DNA of 64,000 bases from Marsupella aquatica (lineage: Eukaryota > Marchantiophyta). The notes beneath the pieces were generated by a model, which was given only the letters and a program-made list of their open reading frames with translations, had not been told where the DNA came from and ran no database searches. The translations under genes were made by a program, and so were the position numbers. The stretch is taken from NCBI GenBank assembly GCA_973895155.1, contig OZ316899.1:4154001-4218000 (forward strand). Reading direction: 5' to 3'. This document shows, one piece after another, positions 53,196-63,960 of this stretch (its first letter is position 1; each line of letters begins with the position of its first letter).

Positions 53196-55140
53196 TTATA
53201 TTTGTCCAGTGTTTTTATATTGAATCGAGATTTCTTTGTTACCTGAGTTTTGGGTGTTTATGGGTTCCGAGTGTATCGTACTTAATGTTGTGACAGGGAT
53301 CGTAGCCGGGGTTTTCCTTTGTCGTGGGTGGATGTCTTTTGCTCCTGGTGGTCTTCCCCGTTTTGCTCTTGGTGCTGTTTTGGAGGCGGGGGTCTTGGAG
53401 ATCTGCACTTGTGCGGGTATGTTTGCTGCTTCTACATGTGACCTTGTCACGTTTGCCGCGCCATTGAATGAGTCGGGAATTTTCTCTAGCATCTCATTGA
53501 GGTGGAGGATTTGTCTGACTTCTTCATCTGCTCTCTTGGTTCTTGGATCTTGGTTAATGAGGTTTGGGTTATTCCAATTAAGGTTCTGGTGGATCTGATC
53601 GTGTAATGTTGCTTTTGTCGATAGTGTGGGAATTGGTCTTCATAGAAATGGCAGTCTTGGTGTCGAGCTTTGAATAAATTTGATGTGGTAGGTTTGAGGT
53701 ATCGGATGATGGATGTGGAGTCAAATCCTACGTATATGCCTGGGTGTCGTTGGGGTCCTATTTTTGTCCTTTTAGGTCCTAAGATGGGGACCATAACTTT
53801 GCATCCGAATATTCGTAAGTGTGATAAGTCTGGTGGCGTTCCTAATGCTAAGTGATATGGGGTCTTCGAGTTATATGCGGACGGTCGATATTTGAGTAGA
53901 GTTGATGCATGGAGGATAGCATGTCCCCAGGCTGATAGTGGTAAGTTTGAGTGCATTAACATTGGTCTTGCCACCATTTGGAGTCTTTTAATAACTGATT
54001 CGGCTATGCCATTTTGGAAGTGTACATGTGGGACTGAGTACTGGGTATCTATTCCAGCTGTCCAACAGAAGTCGCCGAAGGCTTTAGAAGTGAATTCTCC
54101 TGCTCCATCTACTCGTAGTATACGTGTGGGGTGCTCAGGGAACTGAGCTTTTAATTTTAAAATGTGGGCCAATATTCTTGCAAATACCAAGTTGCATGTT
54201 GAGAGTAGGGAGATCTGTGACCATTTGGTTGAAGAGTCGATGAGTACTAGGAAGTACTTGAATGGGCCACTAGGAGGGTCAATAGGTCTGCAGATATCCG
54301 CATTAAGTTGTTCTAAGAAGTTGGGGATTTTATATTCGGTTTTTGGTATCGATGGGCATGTTATCATTTTGCCTTGTGAGCAGGCCATACATTGTGTCTT
54401 CCTGGAGTTGGGTTTGGCCATCTTGGGGATTCCTGTGGAGTCTCTAATAATTCTGTTGTACATGTTAGTTCCAGGGTGACCGAGCCTGCAATGCCAGGTA
54501 TGTGTTATGTCTGTTGTGTCTTGTTCGAGGTGGTATGCTTGGATATGAGCTGCATATAGGCCAGGTGGTATTAAGGGTAATATCTCCATAATTTGTGGTA
54601 TGCCTACCGTTTCTTGGAGTATTTGCAGGGTTTCGGTTTCACCATGTTTTTCTGTTCTCAATTGGTATTGGTTCGCGCGTATGTCTTGAAAGCTGATTAG
54701 GTTTCGTGTAGCTGTTGGGGCATATATTGCAGCTGCTATATTTATTTTGGTTCCTCCAGGGAGTATAATTGTTGCTTTGCCTTTGCCTTCTTTGATTTGA
54801 TTGGGTCCGGCGATTGTTGTTAGAGTTCTGGAGGATGGGGTGATATATTCAAAGTATTTATTATGTTTTAGTATTGTATGTGAGGTTCCGCTGTCGATGA
54901 TGCCTATATTGGGGTCATTAAGTGGTGGGTGCTGCAGGTTTGGTGTAGCTGTATGTGTTTCTATTTGCACTTCAGTTTCGTTGTATGCTGCGATATCCTC
55001 TTCGATTTCCATGTAGTTGCCTTGTGGATTTTGTCTCGTTTGGTTTCTTTCATTAGTATATCGTTGTGCCTCCTGGTCTGATGCTTTGCAGTCTTTCCTA
55101 ATGTGGCCTATCTTGCCACATCTGTAACATAGTTTTTGAT
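53196..55140 (-). pseudogene. Copia2 zinc knuckle, protease and integrase
   Basis: The minus-strand frame opens with a knuckle CYRCGKIGHIRKDC (about 55090-55130), then the protease site IIDSGTSHTILKHNKYFEYI, the pre-integrase region (WHCRLGHPGTNMYNRII, CMACSQGKMITCP), and the integrase core (LNADICRPIDPP, ILRVDGAGEFTSKAFGDFCW, VHFQNGIAESVIKRLQMVAR). The C-terminal part carries FGCKVMVPILGPKR. A frame change near 53490 joins it to a basic linker (PRAKRGRPPGAKDIHPRQR), an AT-hook-like RGRPPG motif. The active Asp, Asp and Glu are present. Confidence 0.85.
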
Positions 55141-55142
55141 GG

Positions 55143-55848
55143 TTACTTGTGGTCTTGTTTTGGAGGTTTCGCCATCTGCCACTGCCTATGTTCGGTCCGC
55201 GTGTCCATATGTTTCGAGGTGGTAGGGACGTACGAGTGCTCGAGGGGTGGTATCGTCCTTGTCCCTGACTTTTCCTCTTCCTCCCCTAAATGTTGTTTGG
55301 CCTCCATTGTTTCCTCGTCTTCCGTCGTTATAGCTGCCATAATTTGCTTCTGGCCGATGGGGTGGTGGATCAGATCCTGCAGGTCTTTTTCTTGCATTAT
55401 GAAGTGCTACTATTTGTTGTTTCTCTTCAACTAATAAGTGGGCTATAAGGTCCAAATAAGTCATACAATTCATATTTCGATATTGGGTTCCCAGTGCTAT
55501 GTTGGCTTCTGGGAATGTTGACAATGTTTTGTCAATTCGGTTGTTATCGTTTACTGGATGGCCACACATTTTGAGTTGAGATGTAATTCTAAATAATGCA
55601 CTGTTATAGTTTGCGATTGATGTGTGGTCCATGACTCGCAGGTTATGCCAGTCCCTTCGTGCTTCGGGGAGCCATATTTCTCTCATATGATCAAATCTTG
55701 ATTTGAGTTGGTCCCATAGCTTGCGTGGGTTTACCTCATTCATATATTTATTCTTCACTTGTGGTGATAGGTGTTGTCTCAACAGGAATGTAGCGTTAGC
55801 TTTCTGTTTCAGAGTTAGATTTGCATCTGTATATAGTGTGTCTTCCAA
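55143..55848 (-). pseudogene. Copia2 gag
   Basis: The capsid-type region reads YTDANLTLKQKANATFLLRQ, MNEVNPRKLWDQLKSRFDHM, ITSQLKMCGHPVNDNNRIDK and LDLIAHLLVEEKQQIVALHN, as in Copia gag proteins. It begins within the usual N-terminal helix; upstream in-frame sequence (to about 55920) fits the start of gag (LTWITDVEIYFASQELED). A frame change around 55186-55397 shifts it relative to the zinc knuckle. Confidence 0.8.
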
Positions 55849-56372
55849 CTCTTGGGATGCAAAATATATTTCGACGTCTGTTATCCATGTCAGATAATTG
55901 GAACGGTCGACTTTTAGTGCCGGCTAGATCAGTTTCTCGACTGTATTCATCTTTGATTATAGGTTGGAGGTCGACTTGATGTCTTCTATAATTGTAATAT
56001 CTCGCACATTATCAGTTGCGGATCGGAATTTGATTTAATTCTGTCTCAATCGTGTCTCAATCGTTTTCGATCCTGGCATTCAATTTGGGTTTCTATTGTA
56101 TCTTTGATGTGCAAAAAAAGGGATAAGAAAAATTAAGACTGCTTATCTAAGGGATTGACTACTATGAGTAGACAAAAAAATCTTTGGAGTCTGCTCGGTA
56201 GGTCAAGATTTGGGTCGAATCTTGGAAGGTAATCGGGGGCTATGGCGAGTAAAAAAACGGTTGGGGCAGTTATATATTAAGAAAGTGAACCATAAAATGA
56301 TGTTATCCTCGTTGAAACATTGAGTCATCTATTCTATATATTTTTGTGTAGAGCATACACGTGCTGGTAACG

Positions 56373-56513
56373 TGTTGTGAGACAAGGTTTTTGATCATAA
56401 TAATAGATCACTCACTCCATTAAGGTATGGCTTTATATAGCCATTGGGTTACATCATATAAGGTTAAAGGTAACCTTATTCTAGGGTTAAAGAGTAAACT
56501 ATGGTTTACAACA
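56373..56513 (-). repeat. Copia2 5' LTR with promoter
   Basis: The minus strand has CCAAT (56443-56447) followed 3 bp later by CTATATAAAG (56431-56440), a compact CCAAT plus TATA promoter inside a 141-bp LTR. The adjoining primer site region (56351-56372, minus CGTTACCAGCACGTGTATGC) does not match the initiator Met 3' end; the primer is unknown. Confidence 0.8.
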
Positions 56514-57500
56514 CCAGAACATTCTAGTGAACCTTGAGTACTCCTGTAACATATTTTCATACTTTTTACTTTAGTTTATGACCCTTAAGATATGAAAGGG
56601 CATGTCCTTTCATTATCTCTTTTCCCTTTAGTTCCTCCTACCCTATATGTAGTAGACTTTATGTCACTTTTTGTGTGAAGAAATTTCATGAGCGCTCAAT
56701 TGCAAGATTGCAACTTTGTTACCTCCATTTGTAGCAAGCACTCCATTGCATATGAGTACTTAATACAAAGGAATTCTTCCCCCTTCAAGTCTAAATGAAT
56801 GAGAAGTTTGGACCCTTGAAGTAAAATTATTATGATTGTTAAATCTTTTGAGTATGTGGAAATAGATTCCTTGTTGGTGAGTTTCACATATTCCTTAGTT
56901 TTTGATGCATAGTTTTTGACGTGACATTGCTTGTGCACGGGATGCAAAGATCGTTACTTACCAATTACTTATGGCTTCAAATTTGATCATGATGGTGTCT
57001 CTTATTTGTGACACAAAGTACCGATTGGATACAAAAGTGATTGATTACTAGTCTCCACTCAGTACCTTGGAAGGAAAAGTTGAGACATGTTGACGGCATT
57101 TTAGTAATCATCCTAGTACCGTAATCCTTTCTAGAAATGTTCTTGCGGATATACCACCTAAATCATATCAAATGAAGTTATGTTGAGGAGTCACCTTGGT
57201 TGTTTCCTAACTTCCTCACCATACCTCAAGATTTTCATTGTGTTTTATTAATTGTTTCCATTTGTTAATTTTATTTACAATGTTAAGCAAACATTCAAAA
57301 CTATGTCTTGCTGAGCAACCACAGTAAAAGGCTCAACCTTTGTGTTTTTGTCACCTTATTCATTCATAAGTGCTAAATCATAGAAAATCATTCCTTACAT
57401 GTTCTTCCATGGGAACGAATACCGAGTTTTGGATCTTAAATGTTTATTTATGTCCCTAGTGTGATACTACAATTGGTATGGCTCATGGATTGACCTAATG
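56514..57500. other. Gene-free flank right of Copia2
   Basis: Continues the host of Copia2. AT-rich, with no convincing coding frame, LTR or inverted repeat. Similarity to the 5' flank of copy A starts near 57490. Confidence 0.4.
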
Positions 57501-57671
57501 CTTGTATGTGAATGAGCACTTTCTGAGTTGTAGCAATAAATTTATCGATGTTTGCATTGTGAGTGACTTGTCCTTGTGTTGTATTTCCGCTATTGGTGTT
57601 TTTTTGTTCCATGGTTTGTCAGAGTGATAAATTTATTGCTCCTTGCATTGAGATTTGCAGACTTTGTCATC

Positions 57672-60600
57672 ATGGGTCCTAGTGGAAAGAGTGGATTTTC
57701 CGAGGCTGAAAGTTTCATGACAAGCCTCACAAACGCAATTTGGACAAGTGAAGACATTTGTGAAGAGGTCAAGTTCAAGAAACCCTGGTACTTTCGGGAC
57801 GCCAGGTTACAGTCCAAGGATATGGCAGGCTGTGAGTCTCCTATCCTTTGGGTCCAAATGCAAAAATCCTCAAAGGTTACTCTCTCGTTTGGCCTGGTCG
57901 TTAGTGTGGAAATTTGTAAGTACTTGATTAGCCAGGGAGAGGCAAAAGTGTTGAAAGAGTGCCTAAGTTTCTTGACAATGTGTGGACACAAGGGATTCAC
58001 CTCTGTCATTGTTACCATGGAGAACTTTCTTGAGAAATCCCTTGAGAGTTACCCAGAAGACCCGCTTGTCGCGGAAGTTAGGATAGCAAAAGTAATGAAT
58101 CTTATGGTCCCAGCTTGGGTGTGCTAGTTTGTCCAAGACTGTGATCTCATCATGCTACCAAGGTGAATGCAGAGTACAAGAGGCTCACAGGTGAAGAATT
58201 CAGACCCATCCAGAAAATAGTTATTAAGAGGCCTGGTAATCGAGAGTGGAGCTTTGTTGGCAAAAAGCGCTGGAGGTACTACTCTGGACAAGCACGCAAC
58301 TGGTCTGAGGAAGGGAAGTGGAAGGGGGAAACGGAGAGGAAGAGGGAACACCAGGGTAGATACCGCTGGTCCCTCTGAGGGCAGGAGAAGGAGCCAGGGG
58401 ACTGGTGTTAGTGGAGGGGGAGGAAGGGGCAGCGGCAGTCATTGAGGTTGTGCAGCTAGTGCAAGTTTAGGTGTTTCAGAAGCGCCTTCCATAAATGGAA
58501 GCAAGAGTAGAGGATCCAAGGGATCGGGGCCATCTGGTTCTGGAGTCAACGTTAAGAGGAAGAGAACGGGCTGGAGTATATCCATAGCCCTGGAAGGAGT
58601 GGTAGCCCCAATCAATATGGAAACTCTGGTTATTGCCGAGCACTTGCCTCATTTGGATATACAAGCCAAGGTTCCTTTCATTCAATCAATAAGTATTACC
58701 AACCTTTAATTTTCTTTTGACAAATGAGGATTCTGATAAAAATCTCGCGGTTACTTTCATTATCTAATTTTGGATGATGTTTTCTAGATTGACGAAGAGG
58801 AGGAGACTGCTCTTTTGGGTATGAGACTAACGCCATCAAAGTGGAGCTCAGTCTGTTGATGCAACAAAGGGTTCAAAGGACAATTGTCCTCTTACATGTC
58901 GACAATCTAATTTTTTATGAAGTTGGAGAGAAGTCAACTTTGATGAGACCAGTGGACAAATTGCATGTGGAGAATATCAAGATTCTTCTAAGGAAAACCC
59001 CCACTTCAGCGCACTGTTTGTCCTGTGTGTGGATCCGAAGGATTGTCCCACAATCCAGGACTGGGATATTCTAAAGTCCAGAGTATGGAAGTATAGAATT
59101 ATTAGAGGGAATCATGGTGCTCGGGCAAAGGCCAAGTTGTATAAATGTATGGGAAGCAGATTTATGGTGAGCTGGAAGCTTGGGTATACGCTAGACTTAC
59201 CAAATCGGAGGTTGGGCTTCCAGCACAATTATGACCAGGAGTATAGGAAGAACATGACTCATATCGGCAGAGTTCGTGCGTGCCACAATATCTTTGTTGA
59301 AATTGATGTGGGATCAACCAAGGATGTTTGCGAGGCTTGTTGTTAGGAATGTATGCTGGAATACACTCCCGGCGTTTGTGACACCATGGCCAAACATGAC
59401 CTAATGTTCCAGATTGCTTTCCAAACCAAGGAAATTTGGGATCTTCAGGAGAAAATTTTCCAGATGTGGGAGAAGGGGACTGTCTTGGGACAACCCAAAA
59501 CAATTGTGGCAACAACAAATGCAAAGGGAAAGGTCAAACCTTTAATGCTGAAAGAGATTAAAATGAATAAACTTGCAGGTGACCTCAATTTAAACACTTT
59601 TCGAGGTCTTCAGGATTGTCAACTAAGGAGCATGTTAAGCGTCTGTTGAATAGGGTCATTGGGAGAGTGATCACCTTGGAGCATATGCACAAGGAAGGGG
59701 AAAAGCTAGAAAACTTTCCAAGGTGAAAAAATTATTTTTGTAGATATCTGGGTAGCCCAATTGGGCAACAAAAATGTTTCCAAATGAAACGGATGTTTTG
59801 TTGTCGTGGGAACATGGGTTGAGAAGTTGAGCAAAGCGGTAAGCACCCGTCTCGCCCCAAGATTTTTATCGGCCTTGCCATTCCATTAGTAGATTTTTTG
59901 TATACCTCGTTCCATTCAAAAATCATCCCAAGATTTTTATCGGCTTTCGTATTCGTCAAGCAATTTCATTCTAATCAGAATCGTGTGCGACCTTTGTTAC
60001 AGCTGGAGATTGGGTCAAAGCAGAAAAATAAAGTTGTTCCGCTTGTCCAGTATCATTTGGTGAGGGAGGTTATTGTTCCCTCCATTGGCATCCCATATGT
60101 GTTCAAGAATTTTGTGCTTGCTACAATTGATAGGTACAACCGGCCCCAGGCGTTAGGCTAGGACGCGGGAGAAGCTACGGAGCAGATATGGGAAAATGCT
60201 GATGGAGATTCTTTCCTTTACTATCTCCATGTTGGGGATGTTCAAATTTTGGATTCTTTTGTTGAGGCAAGACCTTACACTCTTGCCATCGCCGACACTC
60301 CGTATGGTTTTAATGCACCTGGTTTGGAGTTTGATGAAGTGTCCTTCACTGAAAAAGATGTTGTAGATATGGTAACAAGTTTTTCAAACATGATGACTGC
60401 TAAGCACTGGAGGTTTGTTGTGATCCATTCACTACAACAAAAATATGGTCAATGTTTGCGCTTGAGACTGTGTGCAACTATGGGGTTGAGTCTAGAATTT
60501 GGGAGAAGACCGACATTCATGAGCGTCCCGCCGGTGCTCAGTTGGCATGGGCTTTTGAAAACTGGTCGATTGGTTTCTACAACAAGGAAGACATCTGGAA

Positions 60601-61110
60601 CATGAACATGTACAATTTCCAATCGGATGAGTCTTGCATCAATATCATCAAGGTTCCATGTGTAACCAAGAAGTCTGTTGATCCGTTAGGATATGTTGTG
60701 AACCCGTATCAAAAGTCTGTTGGTTTGGGTGCTTGGTTCATTACTCATTTCTCTGAGAAAAATGACTGGGTTATAGATCTTTGCTGTGGAATTGGATCCA
60801 TATTAGCTGCTACTCTTCTCAATTCTTGCTAGAGTTGTGCGGTCAATAAAAGTTCTTTGTAGATTGATTTTGTGAGAAATCGGATTATGACTCTGGAGTC
60901 AAACTAGAATTATATGAGGAAGCGCAGATTGAAGGGCAAGGCGACAAAGATCTAGAGACTCAACCACCAATTGGAGGCCAATTGGGAACATTGGGGACTT
61001 TGACTTTCACTATTGAAGTCGTGAAGGAGATCGAGGATGAAGAAGAAGCTGAAGATGAACCTCCCAGAACGCCTAATGAGGATGATCGCAATGACATGTT
61101 ACTGGATTAG
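57672..61110 (+). pseudogene. Long gene: unknown domain, ParB-like region, DNA methyltransferase
   Basis: The start is the ATG at 57672 after a plausible 3' splice site (TTTGCAG). Part 1 (to 58126) is a conserved unknown domain shared with copy A; it stops at TAG where copy A has CAG. Then a Gly/Arg-rich and Ser/Gly-rich linker (58270-58570) and, after a probable intron, a region (about 58900-59350) with DWDILKSRVWKYRIIRGNHG, like the GxHR..A motif of ParB-type folds. From 60210 comes a methyltransferase: YYLHVGDVQILDSF, TLAIADTPYGF (motif IV, DPPY-type), KSVGLGAWFITHFSEKNDW and VIDLCCGIGSILAATL (motif I, AdoMet binding). Motif IV before motif I is the beta-class order of N6-adenine and N4-cytosine enzymes. 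The end is acidic (to 61110). Frame changes (about 60435) and stops occur. Confidence 0.6.
60210..60832 (+). pseudogene. DNA amino-methyltransferase domain
   Basis: The domain within the long gene. ADTPYGF is at 60291-60311 and DLCCGIGS at about 60775-60798. DPPY is replaced by DTPY; the motif I core has G-x-G. Two frames (60249-60440 and 60452-60832) are needed, with the change in an A5 run near 60437-60443, which could be a sequencing indel. A TAG follows at 60830-60832, inside the expected end of the domain (SCAVNKSSL). The fold would methylate an exocyclic amino group of A or C in DNA. Which base cannot be told. Confidence 0.58.
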
Positions 61111-61588
61111 GAAATTCTTATCTGGTTGTAGGATAGTTAGGTTAGGTTAGGTTAGGTAATTTATCGCAATTACGTTTGAACCCGATAAATTTATCGGACT
61201 TTGCATTCCACTCCTTTTTTTGTCACGGTGTTTTAGCTGGGGGAATGGAGTTGTCGATAAACTTGTTAGGTTGACGTTTGAACCCTAATAAACCCCGATA
61301 CATTTATCGGACTTTGCATTCCACTCCCTTGTTTGTCAGGGTGTTCTAGTTGGGGAATGGAGTTGTCAATAAACTTATCGGACTTTGCATTCCACACTCT
61401 AGCTGGTTTGTCATTTCAAGAATTTCAAAACTTCTTGAAGGTTAATGGATCTCAAAAAGAAAGATAATTATAGCTTCGGAGAACAACATAGTCCCAGATG
61501 TTCACGACTGCGACCATCCTCATGGGAATAGATAACCATCATAACTATAACCATTATAACTTAAAAACTTTTAATCTAGCTTCTACTA
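61111..61588. repeat. Tandem repeat with ATAAATTTATCGG palindromes
   Basis: Between the two convergent genes. A unit of about 120 bp (CCGATAAATTTATCGGACTTT, GCATTCCACTCC, TTGTCA.GGTGTT, GGGGAATGGAGTTGTCGATA) occurs twice (about 61160-61290 and 61290-61400) plus a partial third. A short TTAGG run is at 61136-61157. Confidence 0.65.
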
Positions 61589-63960
61589 TCAACGACTAGT
61601 GTGTACGTCCATCATTGCATTTTGAATGATTTGTCTTGTTTGTACAGAGAGAGTGCTATTTGCCAATAAAGCAAAGTTATACACATAGACTGTAGTTTCT
61701 GCTAGGGATAGTTCATCCTCCAGTACTTTGTTTGACAAAGCCTCTTTCTTCAGATAATATCTGTCATCAATTGCAGACTCCTCTTCTGAATCCATTGCAT
61801 ACCAAGTGATTTTAATTTGCTCGGGGATGTCATTAATTTTTGTGAGAATCTCAATGACTTTTGCCATCTAGAATGGTCTCCCCTTTGGATCCTGATGGGC
61901 TGCTACACATATCATTGCATATTTAGTATTCACCTCTAGATTCTTGAAGCCTCCAATTTCCATGACTTTTTTCCAACTTCCTGAAATACATGACTGTCCT
62001 CACACCTGCTATTTTATCAACCAAGATAGGTTCCATTTTTGCTTTCGTAGGATTGGTCGTAGGTTCTCTCTGTATGTTTATCTTGGGCCAACTCCAATCA
62101 AAACTCCACTATGCAGGTTTCAGGTGGTGTTGAATCACTTCTTTTTGTTTGTCAAAAAAACAAACCCACCATAGCCAATCTTCGTCGTCAGAGTAATTGA
62201 ATCCATCTTCAACTGCTCTCCAATAGTTTTGAAGAGTCATAAAATGATTTTGCGCCGCCCGCTTATCTTGTTCCTCAATATCATTCTCTTGATCATCATT
62301 GTCTCTTGCAACTCCCGTGGCAGACTTCAATGCCATTTGTGGTGCAACCCACATTCCAGATGTAGGAATGGACCAAACAAATTCCACGGGCTCCCCCCAA
62401 TATGTTGTCATTGAAAGATGTTTGGCATGGAAGATGGGCCAAGCAGTTCCGTTTTTGAGTACTCTCATAATCCAAAATTGTTCCTGAGCACTTATGTCGT
62501 GGAGAGTACGCAAAACATGTCCATTCATATCCTTGTTATTTGCTTGATCGTTGTCAGACACAAACGTTTTGAAATTGGCAACCTCATTGACAAAAAATAT
62601 TTTTGCCGCAGGATTGTAGGATTCCTCTATGATTGCAAAAAGAGTCTCCAACTTAAAAGCCTTTTGCTTGTTCAATTTTGAAGAAAACTTGCTAAACATA
62701 TGATTAATTTGGTCATGAGTATGCCCAACCAACAGAAAATCAACCTTTATTTTTTGGAAAACACCTATCTCCATCAACATGTTCAAATATGCCATAAGAT
62801 ATTTGTTCTTGTTTTCTTGAGCAGTGTTATCAAGCTGGAGGTAAAGCACTGGAGGGAGCGGACCTTCCCAGGTATTCAAAATATGCTGAATAACGTGGAT
62901 GGTCAGGTTGCTATCATTGTGAATATTTGGATAGTTCAAAAAAACATTTGAACTCAATTGTTTGTTGAAGATCAAACAACCCACTATGTGTATAGGGATG
63001 AAATACTTCTCATCCATGTTCTTTGGACACCAAATAAAATGAGGTAACTCTATCTTCTTTTGATCCATGCCATCAATACAGATGCCCTAATATTTTTCAA
63101 GACTCTTGCAACATTTTCTCCGGTGCTTTGCTCCTCTCCACTACTTGTGCCTTCCAATGCTCGTTTAGCAATGTTGAGAATTTTCCTACAATAATAAAAA
63201 TGTTCAAAACTTTGTTGGCCTGACAACGATAAATTTATCGGGTTCAATATTCAAACACTTGATTCAATCACCGTAATGTTAAACCGTGACAACGATAAAT
63301 TTATCGGGATAAGTATTCAAACTGTTCAAACAATATATTCACACACAATTACCAAAGAAGAAGCATTTGAATCCTCAACCCGATAAAATTATTGGGAGTA
63401 ACACACGGGTTTAGAAACTTACTCTTTTCTGCTTTGGGTGTTGCTTTATCATGAAGTGCTTTGAATTCAATATAGGGCGCAGATGGAGAAATGACTCCTT
63501 TTGGGGGGATGCGCATGCAAGGAAACTCCTTGTTCCAAATGCAAACAGACCACAAATATGTCACACCTTGTTCTTGGCGCATGAGAGTTTTTGACTATAA
63601 GACATCAAAACATTCTATTTTTGTCCAATTGTCAAGTAAATAAAAATATCCTTGTTGGGGAGACTCTTAACATTTGTGGTAAAAAATTCATCTAGCCACT
63701 GAACTAGACCAAGATGTGCGGTCAATTTTTCTCTACAAAATATATCGATCTGTATCCAAGAAAACATGTTTTTTGAGATTTTTGGAGATGATTATTTCCA
63801 AGGGAAAATAATTTCTTAAAGCCACTCCAACAAAAGGTCTTCCACTAACTGAGTAACCACTTGCACCGACATGCCCACCCTTCACACATCCTCTTAGAAG
63901 TACGTTCTTCACCTGGTAGGACAGTTCCTCACATCCTAGAGACCCAAATTCCTCAGACAT
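61589..63960 (-). pseudogene. Transposase-like gene, convergent with methyltransferase gene
   Basis: Minus-strand pieces in order. 63733-63960 (possible start MSEEFGSLGCEELSYQVKNV) is N-terminal. 63349-63582 has a region with RIPPKGVISPSAPYIEFKAL. 62109-63085 is the core: ICIDGMDQKKIELPHFIW, LYLQLDNTAQENKNKYLMAY, FLLVGHTHDQINHMFSKFSS. 61589-61900 is a tail with RPF, stop, MAKVIEILTKINDIPEQIKI. The D-x-D, DN..ENKN and VGHTH..IN landmarks are those of a large family of transposon-derived proteins in plants, animals and protists with a predicted RNase H-like catalytic core. The tail resembles the small chromatin-reader-like ends seen in some members. Stops separate the parts; some gaps may be introns. 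Confidence 0.6.
63221..63400. repeat. Palindromes within the transposase-like gene
   Basis: CGATAAATTTATCG at 63228-63241 and again at 63293-63306, each after TGACAA and before GG, with a decayed third (CCGATAAAATTATTGGG, 63380-63396). The spacing of 65 bp and the repeated flanks (TTCAA.CA) indicate a tandem arrangement in a probable intron. Confidence 0.7.

Larger units (their letters stand above)
50439..56513 (-). mobile_element. Copia2: Copia element with 141-bp LTRs
   Basis: Identical 141-bp LTRs (50439-50579 and 56373-56513) start TGTTGTGAGAC and end TTTACAACA. The polypurine tract CCAAGGGGGAG (minus) precedes the 3' LTR. Gag, protease, integrase, RT and RNase H follow in Copia order on the minus strand. 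The flanks CCAAG (50434-50438) and CCAGA (56514-56518) are an imperfect target duplication. Identical LTRs with several coding breaks mean it either inserted in an already defective form, using another copy's proteins, or the short LTRs simply have had no time or length to diverge. Confidence 0.9.

Noticed and set aside
61136-61157. TTAGG-like telomere repeat
   Set aside because: Only about four units, inside a transposon-like region; too short for a telomere or an interstitial telomere array.
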